A stretch of DNA of 9,051 nt from Zoogloeaceae bacterium (GTDB lineage Bacteria; Pseudomonadota; Gammaproteobacteria; Burkholderiales; Rhodocyclaceae), in assembly GCA_031273145.1 (NCBI GenBank), contig JAISSL010000157.1:1-9051 (forward strand), read 5' to 3'. Positions 1 to 6,296 of this stretch are shown here, piece by piece. Made by a program: the position numbers and the translations under genes. Numbering within the stretch: position 1 is the first letter of the stretch; every line of letters begins with the position of its first letter. Under the pieces are notes generated by a model that did no database searches, was not told the DNA's origin, and saw only the letters and a program-made list of their open reading frames with translations.

Positions 1-38
1 ACCGAATCTACGTCGAATACAGACTGGAAGGGGAATAG
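1..38 (+). CDS. surA: C-terminal end of probable periplasmic chaperone SurA (partial)
   Basis: Only the last 11 codons are present, reading RIYVEYRLEGE and ending in TAG at 36-38. The identification rests mainly on gene order: in beta- and gammaproteobacteria the peptidyl-prolyl isomerase and outer-membrane-protein chaperone gene surA lies directly upstream of pdxA and rsmA. The tyrosine- and arginine-containing tail (YVEYRL) fits my recollection of betaproteobacterial SurA C-termini but is far too short to prove it. The stop codon abuts the pdxA start with no gap, and the pdxA ribosome binding site lies inside these last codons, so the two genes are almost certainly co-transcribed. Confidence 0.55.
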   Translation, partial: RIYVEYRLEGE

Positions 39-1106
39 GTGGAGCGCGCCCTGCCGGTCATTGCCATCACTTCCGGGGAACCGGCGGGGATTGGCCCCGA
101 TATTTGCCTGCTGCTGGCCGGACGCGATTCGGCGCGGGAATTCGGCTGTCGTCCGGTCATTTTTGCCGACCGGGATTTGCTGATTGCCCGCGCCCGCCAG
201 TGCGGGCTTAGCGTGGAGGTGCGAGATTATGAGCCGGGTTGCCCTGCCCCTGCCGGAACCTTGGAAATCGTGCATATACCGTTAATTGCGCCGGTTACGT
301 CCGGCAAACTCGATCCGGCAAACAGCCCTTACGTGCTGGCCTTGCTGGATCGAGCGATACAGGGCTGCCAACGGGGCGAATTCGCCGCCCTCGTGACCGC
401 GCCGCTGCATAAAGGCATCATCAACGAAGCCCTGCGTCAGAAAAAACCCTTTACTGGTCATACCGAATATCTGGCGGAAAAAACGGGCGCGGCTGAAGTG
501 GTGATGATGCTGACCGGGAAAAGCGGCGCGGCGCACCCGGACGGGATGCTGCGCGTAGCGTTGGCGACCACGCATCTGCCGCTCAAGGCGGTGGCGGATG
601 CCATTACGCCCGCCAAGCTGGAATCCATCCTGCGGATTCTGGTTACCGAACTGAAGCGCAAATATGGCTTTCCGAATCCCCGCGTGCTGGTGTCCGGCCT
701 CAATCCCCATGCCGGAGAGGAGGGTCATCTGGGGCGCGAAGAAATCGAAATCATCCAGCCGACCTTGGAAAAACTGCGGGCAGAGGGTTTTTCGCTGATC
801 GGCCCCTTGCCGGCGGATACCTTATTTACCCCGCCGATCCTCGCTTTGGGCGATGTCGTGCTTGCCATGTACCATGACCAGGGATTAGCGCCCTTGAAAT
901 ATGCGGTTTTCGGGCAGGGCATCAACGTGACCCTGGGGCTACCGATAATTCGTACTTCGGTAGATCATGGCACGGCGCTAACGCTTGCGGGCAGCGGCAA
1001 GGCGAGTCCGCAAAGCCTTATCGCGGCGCTTTGCGAGGCCACCCGGCAGGCCGTCCTGCAAAATACACCCCATGCTTTCCCAACGCCCTGCCCTCACTGC
1101 CCATAG
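39..1106 (+). CDS. pdxA: 4-hydroxythreonine-4-phosphate dehydrogenase PdxA
   Basis: PdxA oxidises 4-phosphohydroxy-L-threonine with NAD; decarboxylation then gives 3-amino-1-hydroxyacetone phosphate, the substrate PdxJ uses to make pyridoxine 5'-phosphate. It is a cytoplasmic, metal-dependent homodimer. Family motifs are all present: GEPAGIGPD at residues 13-21, TGHTEYLAE at 139-147, NPHAGE at 222-227, MYHDQG at 277-282 and TSVDHGTA at 306-313. H141, H224 and H279 match the three metal-binding histidines of the family. The protein is 355 residues, longer than the roughly 330 of E. coli PdxA. The extra length includes an insertion of about eight residues (around 161-170, before LRVALATTHLPL) and a Pro/Cys/His tail encoded where the gene overlaps rsmA. 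The GTG start at 39 directly follows the upstream stop and has AGGGG at 29-33, five bases away. Identification is firm. Confidence 0.97.
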   Translation: MERALPVIAITSGEPAGIGPDICLLLAGRDSAREFGCRPVIFADRDLLIARARQCGLSVEVRDYEPGCPAPAGTLEIVHIPLIAPVTSGKLDPANSPYVLALLDRAIQGCQRGEFAALVTAPLHKGIINEALRQKKPFTGHTEYLAEKTGAAEVVMMLTGKSGAAHPDGMLRVALATTHLPLKAVADAITPAKLESILRILVTELKRKYGFPNPRVLVSGLNPHAGEEGHLGREEIEIIQPTLEKLRAEGFSLIGPLPADTLFTPPILALGDVVLAMYHDQGLAPLKYAVFGQGINVTLGLPIIRTSVDHGTALTLAGSGKASPQSLIAALCEATRQAVLQNTPHAFPTPCPHCP

Positions 1107-1896
1107 GCCGCGCAAGCGTTTCGGGCAAAATTTTCTGATTGACCAAGGCGTCATCCATGCCATTGTGGAGGCCATTCGTCCCCAGGCGGACGACCTTCTG
1201 GTTGAAATCGGCCCCGGCCTGGGGGCGCTCACCGACCTGCTGTTGCAACGGCTCTCGCATCTCTTAGTCGTGGAAATTGACCGCGATTTGATTCTGCGGT
1301 TGAAAAATCGTTATCCCCCGGAACGCCTTACCGTCTATGAAGGCGATGCGCTTTCCTTCGATTTTGGCGCGCTGGCCAAAACGCGCAAATTGAAGGTGGC
1401 GGGAAATCTCCCCTACAATATTTCCACGCCGTTGCTCTTTCATCTGGCGACTTTTGCGGAACATCTCGTCGACCTGCATTTCATGTTGCAAAAGGAAGTG
1501 GTAGATCGGATGGTCGCGCTGCCGGACGATGCGGCCTATGGACGGCTTTCCGTCATGCTGCAATCCCGGTTTTATCTGGAAGCCCTGTTCGACGTGCCGC
1601 CAGAAGCCTTTGCGCCGCACCCGAAGGTATATTCTGCCGTGGTTCGCCTGATTCCAAAGCCGTTGGATAAATTGACGATTGTCGACCCGGAATGCTTTGC
1701 CCGCCTTGTGGCGGCAGCTTTTGGGCAACGCCGTAAAATGCTGCGGAATACCTTAAAATCCTGGTTTTCCGAAAATGAACTGACCGACCTGGGCGTTTCT
1801 CCCGCAGCGCGCGCAGAAACACTCGCCCCGGAAGATTTTGCACGACTTGCCAATGCGTTTATCCTTAAAGAACGCGCTCAGGCGAACATGGTTTAA
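1072..1896 (+). CDS. rsmA: 16S rRNA (adenine(1518)-N6/adenine(1519)-N6)-dimethyltransferase RsmA (KsgA)
   Basis: RsmA uses S-adenosylmethionine to dimethylate two adjacent adenines in the 3'-terminal helix 45 of 16S rRNA late in 30S assembly; its loss classically gives kasugamycin resistance. The 274-residue product matches the family length. Visible motifs are RKRFGQNFL at residues 14-22, the SAM-binding VEIGPGLGALT at 44-54, acidic VEID at 67-70, the catalytic NLPY at 112-115 and the RNA-binding C-terminal stretch FGQRRKMLRN at 217-226. I chose ATG 1072 because it puts 13 residues before the first conserved motif. A TTG at 985 would add 29 poorly conserved residues. The chosen start overlaps the end of pdxA by 35 bases and has no strong Shine-Dalgarno sequence, so initiation may rely on ribosomes terminating on pdxA. 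A short GCAGG/CCTGC hairpin (1046-1059) lies just upstream. Confidence 0.96.
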   Translation: MLSQRPALTAHRPRKRFGQNFLIDQGVIHAIVEAIRPQADDLLVEIGPGLGALTDLLLQRLSHLLVVEIDRDLILRLKNRYPPERLTVYEGDALSFDFGALAKTRKLKVAGNLPYNISTPLLFHLATFAEHLVDLHFMLQKEVVDRMVALPDDAAYGRLSVMLQSRFYLEALFDVPPEAFAPHPKVYSAVVRLIPKPLDKLTIVDPECFARLVAAAFGQRRKMLRNTLKSWFSENELTDLGVSPAARAETLAPEDFARLANAFILKERAQANMV

Positions 1897-1908
1897 AGGA
1901 ACAAGGCG

Positions 1909-3015
1909 ATGAATCAGCACATCACGCAACTAAGAGGCTCTGTCAGACTGGCGGCGCTGCTGGCGCTCGTGGCGGGGCTTCTGGCTTCCAGCCTGCCTGC
2001 AATGGCGACAGAAACGGGAAGCCCAGCGAAGAATCTTGCTCTGATATGGCTGAATGGAAAGCACGGTTATTTCAATAGCCAAGGAGAGATGGTCATTCCG
2101 CCGAAGTTTAGCGGGGGCGACAACGATGCGGATTTTGATAATATCAATGGGAGGAATTTTTCCGACAACGGTTTGAAAGTGGTCATGGAAGGCGGAAAAT
2201 GGGGTTACATCAACGCTCAAGGCGAATGGGTCATTCCGCCAAAGTTTTATTGGGCTGTCGATTTTTCCGCTAATGGCTTGGCGCTGGTAACGGAAAAAAA
2301 AGGCGGAAAAGCAGGCTACATCAACGCTGAGGGCACATGGATCATCCCGCCCAGGTTTGCAAGGGGCGGAAGTTTTGCCGCCAATGGCTTGGCATGGGCA
2401 GAAAAAGTGGATGGGAAAGTGGGCTACATCAACGCCAAGGGTGAATGGGTCATCCCGCCAAGATTTGACGGGGCTGATGAATTTGACGACAACCTGGCAG
2501 CAGTTAGGAAAGGTGAGAAATGGGGCTACATCAACGAGCAGGGCGAATGGGTCGTTTCGCCGAGGTTTGATGTGATTGAAGGTTTTTTTGACAATGGCAT
2601 CGCAACGGTTGAGGAAAACTGGAAATCTGGCTACTTCAACGTTCGAGAAGGCAAATGGGTCTTTTCACCCCCCATGTCTGAGTCTGATAGGGAAGCTGGC
2701 AGGCGGCTTGAGCGAAAATTACGCTTCATCAAGTATCAAAAATTGCAATGGAACATGGAAAATGGAAAATCTGGTTACGTCAACGACAAGGACGAGTGGG
2801 TCATTCCTCCGAGATTTGAGGAAGCTATGTATTTTGTCGCCAATGGCTTGGCATGGGTCAAGGAAAATGGGAAAAAGGGTTACATCAATGTGAAAGGCGA
2901 AATTGTTGTATACATTGACAAAATATGCGGCTTTGAAGTCCTGAAAAATGCTCGTGGCGAGATCACATGGCCGAAAAAGACCGCTGAACAGATTTGCAAG
3001 GAACAGGAAAAATGA
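1909..3015 (+). CDS. Secreted WG-repeat protein
   Basis: The 368-residue product starts with a clear signal peptide: basic segment to R17, hydrophobic core about 18-29, and a likely cleavage after AMA at 31-33. The mature part is almost entirely WG repeats of the type KWGYIN-x-x-GEWVIPP-[KR]F. Eight repeat starts are visible, with the GY pair at residues 53, 99, 136, 172, 206, 241, 289 and 324. Spacing is mostly 34-37 residues, but 46 and 48 where there is an insertion (the second, near 257-284, is charged and helix-like). The last repeat is incomplete and followed by a lysine-rich tail with two cysteines (C340, C363). WG repeats are thought to form beta-rich scaffold domains; the molecular role is usually unknown and I assign none. 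AAGGA at 1896-1900 precedes ATG 1909 by eight bases. The gene begins 12 bases after rsmA, and its TGA overlaps the trpF ATG, so translation of the two is probably coupled. Confidence 0.9.
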   Translation: MNQHITQLRGSVRLAALLALVAGLLASSLPAMATETGSPAKNLALIWLNGKHGYFNSQGEMVIPPKFSGGDNDADFDNINGRNFSDNGLKVVMEGGKWGYINAQGEWVIPPKFYWAVDFSANGLALVTEKKGGKAGYINAEGTWIIPPRFARGGSFAANGLAWAEKVDGKVGYINAKGEWVIPPRFDGADEFDDNLAAVRKGEKWGYINEQGEWVVSPRFDVIEGFFDNGIATVEENWKSGYFNVREGKWVFSPPMSESDREAGRRLERKLRFIKYQKLQWNMENGKSGYVNDKDEWVIPPRFEEAMYFVANGLAWVKENGKKGYINVKGEIVVYIDKICGFEVLKNARGEITWPKKTAEQICKEQEK

Positions 3016-3641
3016 CGACCCGAATCAAGCTATGTGGCTTAACCCGGCCAGAAGACGTGGACGCGGCGGTTGCGGCGGGCGCGGATGCGGTAGGCTTTGT
3101 GTTTTATCCGGCAAGTCCGCGTTACGTAAGTGTGGAACATGCGGCCTTGCTCATCCGGCGCTTGCCGCCTTTTGTGCTTTCCGTGGGACTGTTCGTCAAT
3201 GCCGCGCCGGATACGATTGCCGCAACGCTGGCACGCCTTCCCCTGAACCTGTTGCAGTTTCATGGCGATGAATCGCCCGCCGAGTGCGAACGCTGGCAAC
3301 GGCCTTACCTGAAGGCGGTTCGGGTTGTGCCGGGCGTGGATTTGCGCCGAATGGCCGCCGACTTTGCCACGGCGCGCGCCCTGTTGCTGGATGCCGATAC
3401 CAAGTCCTACGGCGGGAGCGGGAAAACCTTTGACTGGAGCCTGATTCCTGCCGATTTGTCTTTGCCAATCGTGCTGTCCGGCGGGTTGACGCCGGAGAAT
3501 GTCGGCGCGGCTATTCTCCAGGTTCGCCCGCTTGGAGTGGATGTTTCCAGCGGAATTGAAGTGGCTAAAGGACAGAAGGATCATCGCCGGATGCGGGATT
3601 TTGTGGCAGCGGTCAAGGCCGCAGAGCAAGCCATGACGTAG
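3012..3641 (+). CDS. trpF: N-(5'-phosphoribosyl)anthranilate isomerase TrpF
   Basis: TrpF performs the Amadori rearrangement of phosphoribosylanthranilate to CdRP, the third step from chorismate to tryptophan. It is a cytoplasmic TIM-barrel enzyme. The 209-residue length is typical. Motifs are KLCGLTRPEDV at residues 6-16, with the catalytic Cys at 8; GFVFYPASPRYV at 28-39; LLQFHGDES at 80-88; LLLDADTKSYGGSGKTFDW at 124-142, with D127 as probable catalytic acid; LSGGLTPENV at 155-164; and the phosphate-binding VDVSSGIE at 176-183. ATG 3012 overlaps the TGA of the WG-repeat gene (ATGA), with AAGGA at 2998-3002 nine bases upstream. No trpB or trpA follows, unlike many betaproteobacteria where trpF lies beside trpBA. 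The gene ends facing a convergent tRNA. Confidence 0.96.
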   Translation: MTTRIKLCGLTRPEDVDAAVAAGADAVGFVFYPASPRYVSVEHAALLIRRLPPFVLSVGLFVNAAPDTIAATLARLPLNLLQFHGDESPAECERWQRPYLKAVRVVPGVDLRRMAADFATARALLLDADTKSYGGSGKTFDWSLIPADLSLPIVLSGGLTPENVGAAILQVRPLGVDVSSGIEVAKGQKDHRRMRDFVAAVKAAEQAMT

Positions 3642-3739
3642 GGAAATGTCAATACAGAAAATGCTGAGGACAGCGCCACTCCGTCATTCCCGCGTAGTGG
3701 ATTCTACGACGCCGCTTCGCGGCACGCAGAATGACGAGC

Positions 3740-3763
3740 GGGCGGCAGATTGCCGCCCCTACA
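3740..3763 (-). repeat. GTAGGGG-type hairpin repeat, copy A
   Basis: On the minus strand the unit starts TGTAGGGG and folds as an 8-bp stem (GGGCGGCA with TGCCGCCC, 3740-3747 against 3751-3758) around a 3-base loop. It is the inverted counterpart of the unit at 3818-3841. The head sequence is shared, but the stem sequence differs in a pairing-preserving way. Confidence 0.65.
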
Positions 3764-3817
3764 GGGCAATCCAAAGTCATTGTCATTTCCAGGACCCCCT
3801 TGCAATCTGAAATACCT

Positions 3818-3841
3818 CGTAGGGGACGCAACCTGCGTCCC
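3818..3841 (+). repeat. GTAGGGG-type hairpin repeat, copy B
   Basis: The plus-strand unit starts CGTAGGGG and folds as an 8-bp stem (GGGACGCA at 3823-3830 with TGCGTCCC at 3834-3841) around loop ACC. Compared with copy A, the inner five pairs change from CGGCA/TGCCG to ACGCA/TGCGT, keeping every pair. Confidence 0.65.
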
Positions 3842-3854
3842 GCCAAAAGTCTGG

Positions 3855-3874
3855 ATTCCCGCCTACGCGGGAAT
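3855..3874. repeat. dRS3-like 20-bp palindrome
   Basis: An ATTCCCGC / GCGGGAAT inverted repeat with a 4-base centre (CTAC) forms the right boundary of the composite element. It matches the ATTCCC-N8-GGGAAT pattern of the neisserial dRS3 repeat. Related copies occur at 7438-7457 and, degenerate, at 7536-7555, so the family is dispersed in this genome. Confidence 0.7.
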
Positions 3875-3891
3875 GACGAATGGGGAGACGC

Positions 3892-3916
3892 AAAAAAAGC
3901 CGGAAAACCGGCTTTT
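3892..3916 (-). terminator. Rho-independent terminator of tRNA-Arg
   Basis: Read on the minus strand, a 9-bp stem AAAAGCCGG/CCGGCTTTT (3908-3916 with 3895-3903) closes a TTTT loop, and the T-run extends to 3892. It starts nine bases past the tRNA CCA end, the expected place for a terminator of this gene. The A-run on the other arm makes it partly bidirectional, so it could also act on read-through from trpF. Confidence 0.85.
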
Positions 3917-3925
3917 GGGATTTGC

Positions 3926-4002
3926 TGGCGCGCCCGGAGCGATTCGAACGCCCGACCCCTTGGTTCGTAGCCAAGTACTCTATCCAGCTGAGCTACGGGC
4001 GC
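3926..4002 (-). tRNA. tRNA-Arg (anticodon ACG)
   Basis: This is a 77-base cloverleaf on the minus strand with an encoded CCA (3926-3928). The acceptor stem GCGCCCG pairs with CGGGCGC, followed by discriminator G. The D arm contains AGCTGGATAGA. The anticodon stem CTTGG/CCAAG encloses loop CTACGAA, giving anticodon ACG, the major bacterial arginine tRNA whose first position is normally deaminated to inosine to read CGU, CGC and CGA. The T arm is GGGCG-TTCGAAT-CGCTC with one G-T pair. It is flanked by its own promoter and terminator and is convergent with trpF. Confidence 0.97.
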
Positions 4003-4018
4003 GCGGGGAAAGTGGCGC

Positions 4019-4047
4019 ATTTTGCGGAAAAAGCATGGGTTTGTCAA
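4019..4047 (-). promoter_or_regulatory. Sigma-70 type promoter of tRNA-Arg
   Basis: On the minus strand a consensus -35 box TTGACA (4042-4047) is separated by exactly 17 bases from CAAAAT (4019-4024), a 4-of-6 match to the -10 consensus. The bases after the -10 are GC-rich (GCGCCAC), which is usual for stable-RNA promoters under stringent control. The -10 box ends 16 bases upstream of the mature tRNA 5' end. The promoter fills the gap between the kinase stop codon and the tRNA. Confidence 0.7.
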
Positions 4048-4058
4048 CGTATCCGTAT

Positions 4059-5114
4059 CTACGGGGCGGGGGCGGGTGCGCTTTCGGTTTTCGGTTGCGT
4101 TTTGTCCCGCTTCGTTTCTCCATTTTCCGGCAGCGTGACCGTGAAGGTTGAGCCTTTTCCCAGCGCGCTCTCGACGGTGATCGTGCCGCCCAGGTTGCGG
4201 GTGACGATGTTGTAGACAAGGTGCATTCCCAGACCGCTGCCGCCCTGCGCCCGCTTGGTCGTGAAAAACGGCTCGAACATCCGGGAGAGGGTCTCACTGG
4301 ACATGCCCTTGCCGTTATCGGTATAGGTCAGCACGGTATTGTGCTGCTTGTCGTTGGCCTTTGCCGTGATCGTGATGACGCCCGCCTCGCCTTCCTCAAA
4401 GGCGTGCAGCAGGGAATTGGTGACGAGGTTCGTCAAAATCTGGCTCAATGCGCCCGGCATGGTGTTGATTTTCAGGTCTTCCGGGCAGAGGATAACGACC
4501 TGAACCCTGGTTTTCTTGAGGCTGGGGGTGAGCGAAACGATGATGTCCCCAAGGTAGGGGTTCAGCTCGATCATCTGCCAGGTTTCGTTCGACTGATCCA
4601 CGGCAATTCGCTTGAAACTCTGAACCAGGTTCGCCGCGCGGGCGAGATTGTTCAGGATGATTCGCACGATTTCCTGACTGTCCGCGATGAACTTCGTAAA
4701 GTCGGATTTTTTCACTGCGCCCGCTTCAAACGCCTTGGCAAGCATGTTTACGATTTCTTCCAGATGGGAAGCCGCCGTCACGCTGATTCCCAGCGGCGTA
4801 TTGACCTCGTGGGCAATGCCCGCCACGAGCGAACCCAGGGCGGCGAGTTTTTCGCTCTGGATCATCTGCTCGGTCGCGTCTTTCAGGTCGGAGAGCGCCT
4901 GCCCCAACTGGTTGTTGCTTTCCTGCAATTCCTTGGTCTGTTCTTCCACATGGCGTTGCAGGGTCAGGTTATGCACGAAGAGGGAGTAGGAATCGCCGCC
5001 TACGGCGTCCATCGCGCGTTCCATCCGATCCATCAGGGCGCGGTTGATTTTTTCCAGCGCGACGATCCGACGTTCGAGCGCCTCGACGGTACGCTGTCCA
5101 GAATCGTCGCTCAT
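4059..5114 (-). CDS. Soluble sensor histidine kinase without a recognisable sensor domain
   Basis: This 351-residue kinase should autophosphorylate on histidine and pass phosphate to a response regulator not in this window. Residues 1-40 and 48-90 are heptad-like, charged coiled coil, with no PAS, GAF, HAMP or membrane segment. The dimerisation/phosphoacceptor region reads LAALGSLVAGIAHEVNTPLG at 90-109, with H102 the likely phosphorylated residue. The ATPase domain has its N box around 225-239 (N229 and N233), G1 box DNGKGM at 266-271, F box FEPFFTTK at 280-287 and G2 box GGSGLGMHLV at 291-300. The C-terminus is a charged then Ala/Pro-rich tail (331-351). ATG 5114 overlaps the TGA of the upstream FIST gene (ATGA), and its GGAG lies inside the last FIST codons (5122-5125). 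That coupling suggests the FIST proteins supply the missing sensory input. The kinase call is firm; the signal and partner are inferred. Confidence 0.93.
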   Translation of the reverse strand: MSDDSGQRTVEALERRIVALEKINRALMDRMERAMDAVGGDSYSLFVHNLTLQRHVEEQTKELQESNNQLGQALSDLKDATEQMIQSEKLAALGSLVAGIAHEVNTPLGISVTAASHLEEIVNMLAKAFEAGAVKKSDFTKFIADSQEIVRIILNNLARAANLVQSFKRIAVDQSNETWQMIELNPYLGDIIVSLTPSLKKTRVQVVILCPEDLKINTMPGALSQILTNLVTNSLLHAFEEGEAGVITITAKANDKQHNTVLTYTDNGKGMSSETLSRMFEPFFTTKRAQGGSGLGMHLVYNIVTRNLGGTITVESALGKGSTFTVTLPENGETKRDKTQPKTESAPAPAP

Positions 5115-6223
5115 GCTTCGTCTCCAAGCACCAGGGCAGTCAGGGAGTGGTTGACGTGCACTCCGAAATATTGCTCGCCGTAGCAGGAAAAGCCGATAAA
5201 GGGATAATTGGAAATCACCCGTTTCGCCTCTTCCAACGCGCCGGTTCGATGCAACTCCATACGACGCAGAAGGCAGTCGCTGCCGAAAATAAGGGCGGGC
5301 TTCATGGCCTTTTCAACTTCATGCAGATTCCTTTCCAGATTCGCAACCAGACTCCCGGAAGGTTTTGCCATCGTCAGCACGGTACCAATATCCGTCATAC
5401 AGATGAATCTCAGGCTGCCATCGGGATTTGCGTCCCTGATCGAGCGCACATAGTAAGTGCCGCCGGCCTGCAACAGGAGCGGATACGCGCCGAAGACTTC
5501 CAGATTCAAGGCCGTGACGGGAACGCCTATGATGCGGGAGTATTCCTCGGCGGCGGGCATTCCATTGATTTCCTTGACTGTGCGGGTTGCGAGGTCGGCA
5601 TCGGTGACGACGAGGCGCGTGCCGGTCGGCTCGAAGTGCTGGATGTGCAAGACCTGGAAGGGAAGCGTCGTTTCAAAGAACGCCAGCATGGCGGCGTTTT
5701 CGTGAAACGCGCCCTCGTAGTAAACGAAGGTATGCGCCAACCTGAATCCATCGCCCGCAGAAGCGCCGACCAGGGGCACCAGCCCCTTGAAAGTCTGATT
5801 GATGCTCCCGACAACCAACTCTTCCAGAGTGGAAAGTCCGTCAATCAGAAGGAGGACGAAGCTGTGCTTTCGCCCCAGCTCCGGGAAATCTTTCACCGGG
5901 TCTGCGGTATTCGCAAAGGCGCGCAAATCCTTGATGGGGACGAGTTGCAGCGAAATCTTGCTGGACGCAACGGCAGCGCAGATGATGGAGCCTTCGATGT
6001 ACCCTTCGCCGCTCAGGATTTCGCCCGCCGTCGTGCAGCCCAGCGCCGGACACGTAAAGGACGCCTCGATGGCCTTGCCCATAGCGGCAAGATCGTACTT
6101 CGGCGAACAGAAAAAGAGAATGAAATCGGGTTTGATCTCGTTGGTCTGGGCAACCAGCTCCTGCACGGCGGCGGCAGCATCAGGATTGAAACTCTTGCCG
6201 AATCTAACTTCAATGGCGGACAT
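5111..6223 (-). CDS. FIST-domain sensory protein, copy 1 (kinase-proximal)
   Basis: The 370-residue protein fits the FIST family (FIST_N plus FIST_C), a bacterial sensory module proposed to bind small ligands and usually found with kinases, cyclases or chemoreceptors. FIST_N covers roughly residues 25-215, with FFCSPKYD at 37-44, GCTTAGEIL at 62-70 and LVGASAGD at 151-158. FIST_C covers roughly 216-365 and ends in the family-like GFSCYGEQYFGVHVNHSLTA (344-363). There is no signal peptide or membrane segment, so it should act in the cytoplasm. ATG 6223 is preceded by GGGAG (6230-6234) six bases away, a site conserved upstream of copies 2 and 3. Its stop overlaps the kinase start by ATGA, making it the copy most directly coupled to the kinase. 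It is paralogous to the next three genes; most differences lie at 85-118 and 228-312. Confidence 0.9.
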   Translation of the reverse strand: MSAIEVRFGKSFNPDAAAAVQELVAQTNEIKPDFILFFCSPKYDLAAMGKAIEASFTCPALGCTTAGEILSGEGYIEGSIICAAVASSKISLQLVPIKDLRAFANTADPVKDFPELGRKHSFVLLLIDGLSTLEELVVGSINQTFKGLVPLVGASAGDGFRLAHTFVYYEGAFHENAAMLAFFETTLPFQVLHIQHFEPTGTRLVVTDADLATRTVKEINGMPAAEEYSRIIGVPVTALNLEVFGAYPLLLQAGGTYYVRSIRDANPDGSLRFICMTDIGTVLTMAKPSGSLVANLERNLHEVEKAMKPALIFGSDCLLRRMELHRTGALEEAKRVISNYPFIGFSCYGEQYFGVHVNHSLTALVLGDEA

Positions 6224-6245
6224 GGCAAACTCCCTTTCCTATTGT

Positions 6246-6296
6246 TCAATGTTTGACGGGGCAATGCGGGAAGAATGGGCAGGAATCGCCGCTCAT
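6246..6296 (-). other. 16-codon frame overlapping the FIST copy 2 stop, homologous to the kinase start
   Basis: An ATG at 6296 overlaps the FIST copy 2 stop by ATGA, exactly as the kinase start overlaps copy 1. It opens MSGDSCPFFPHCPVKH and stops at 6246, 12 bases before the next ribosome binding site. The first 12 bases (ATGAGCGGCGAT) match the kinase start ATGAGCGACGAT at all but one position. I read it as a remnant of a duplicated kinase head or a translational bridge, not as a proven gene. Confidence 0.35.

Larger units (their letters stand above)
3682..3878. repeat. Composite element bounded by a perfect 16-bp inverted repeat
   Basis: CGTCATTCCCGCGTAG at 3682-3697 is repeated exactly in inverted orientation at 3863-3878. 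The interior is itself structured. CGTAG (3693-3697) can pair with CTACG (3704-3708), and GCCGC (3711-3715) with GCGGC (3719-3723). The left 55 bp (3682-3736) also begins CGTCATTC and ends GAATGACG, so it is a self-contained palindromic unit. Two GTAGGGG hairpins follow. The architecture resembles nested REP/MITE-like repeats; there is no transposase inside. Confidence 0.75.
3642..3891. other. Repeat-filled convergent intergenic region between trpF and tRNA-Arg
   Basis: I find no credible gene here. The first 40 bases after the trpF stop show nothing recognisable. From 3682 to 3878 the sequence is almost entirely small inverted repeats, listed separately. Open frames through this stretch come from repeat and tRNA sequence and have no protein-like features. 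No classical GC-stem plus T-run terminator for trpF is visible, so the hairpins may be what ends or stabilises that transcript. Confidence 0.7.

Noticed and set aside
2357..2893. Alternative-frame coding regions inside the WG-repeat gene (2357-2575, 2576-2893)
   Set aside because: They are frame-shifted readings of the repeats; the main frame is uninterrupted with signal peptide and eight in-frame repeats.
3926..4061. tRNA-Arg as an integration site for a genomic island carrying the FIST array
   Set aside because: No integrase or direct repeat of the tRNA 3' end is visible, and the array lies on the 5' side of the tRNA, opposite to the usual attachment end. It cannot be excluded without more flanking sequence.
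3731..4215. Open frames on the plus strand across the tRNA and repeats (3731-3970, 3750-4151, 3880-4215)
   Set aside because: They are translations of tRNA-Arg antisense sequence and of intergenic repeats, including the familiar tRNA-derived peptide patterns; no start signals or protein-like features.
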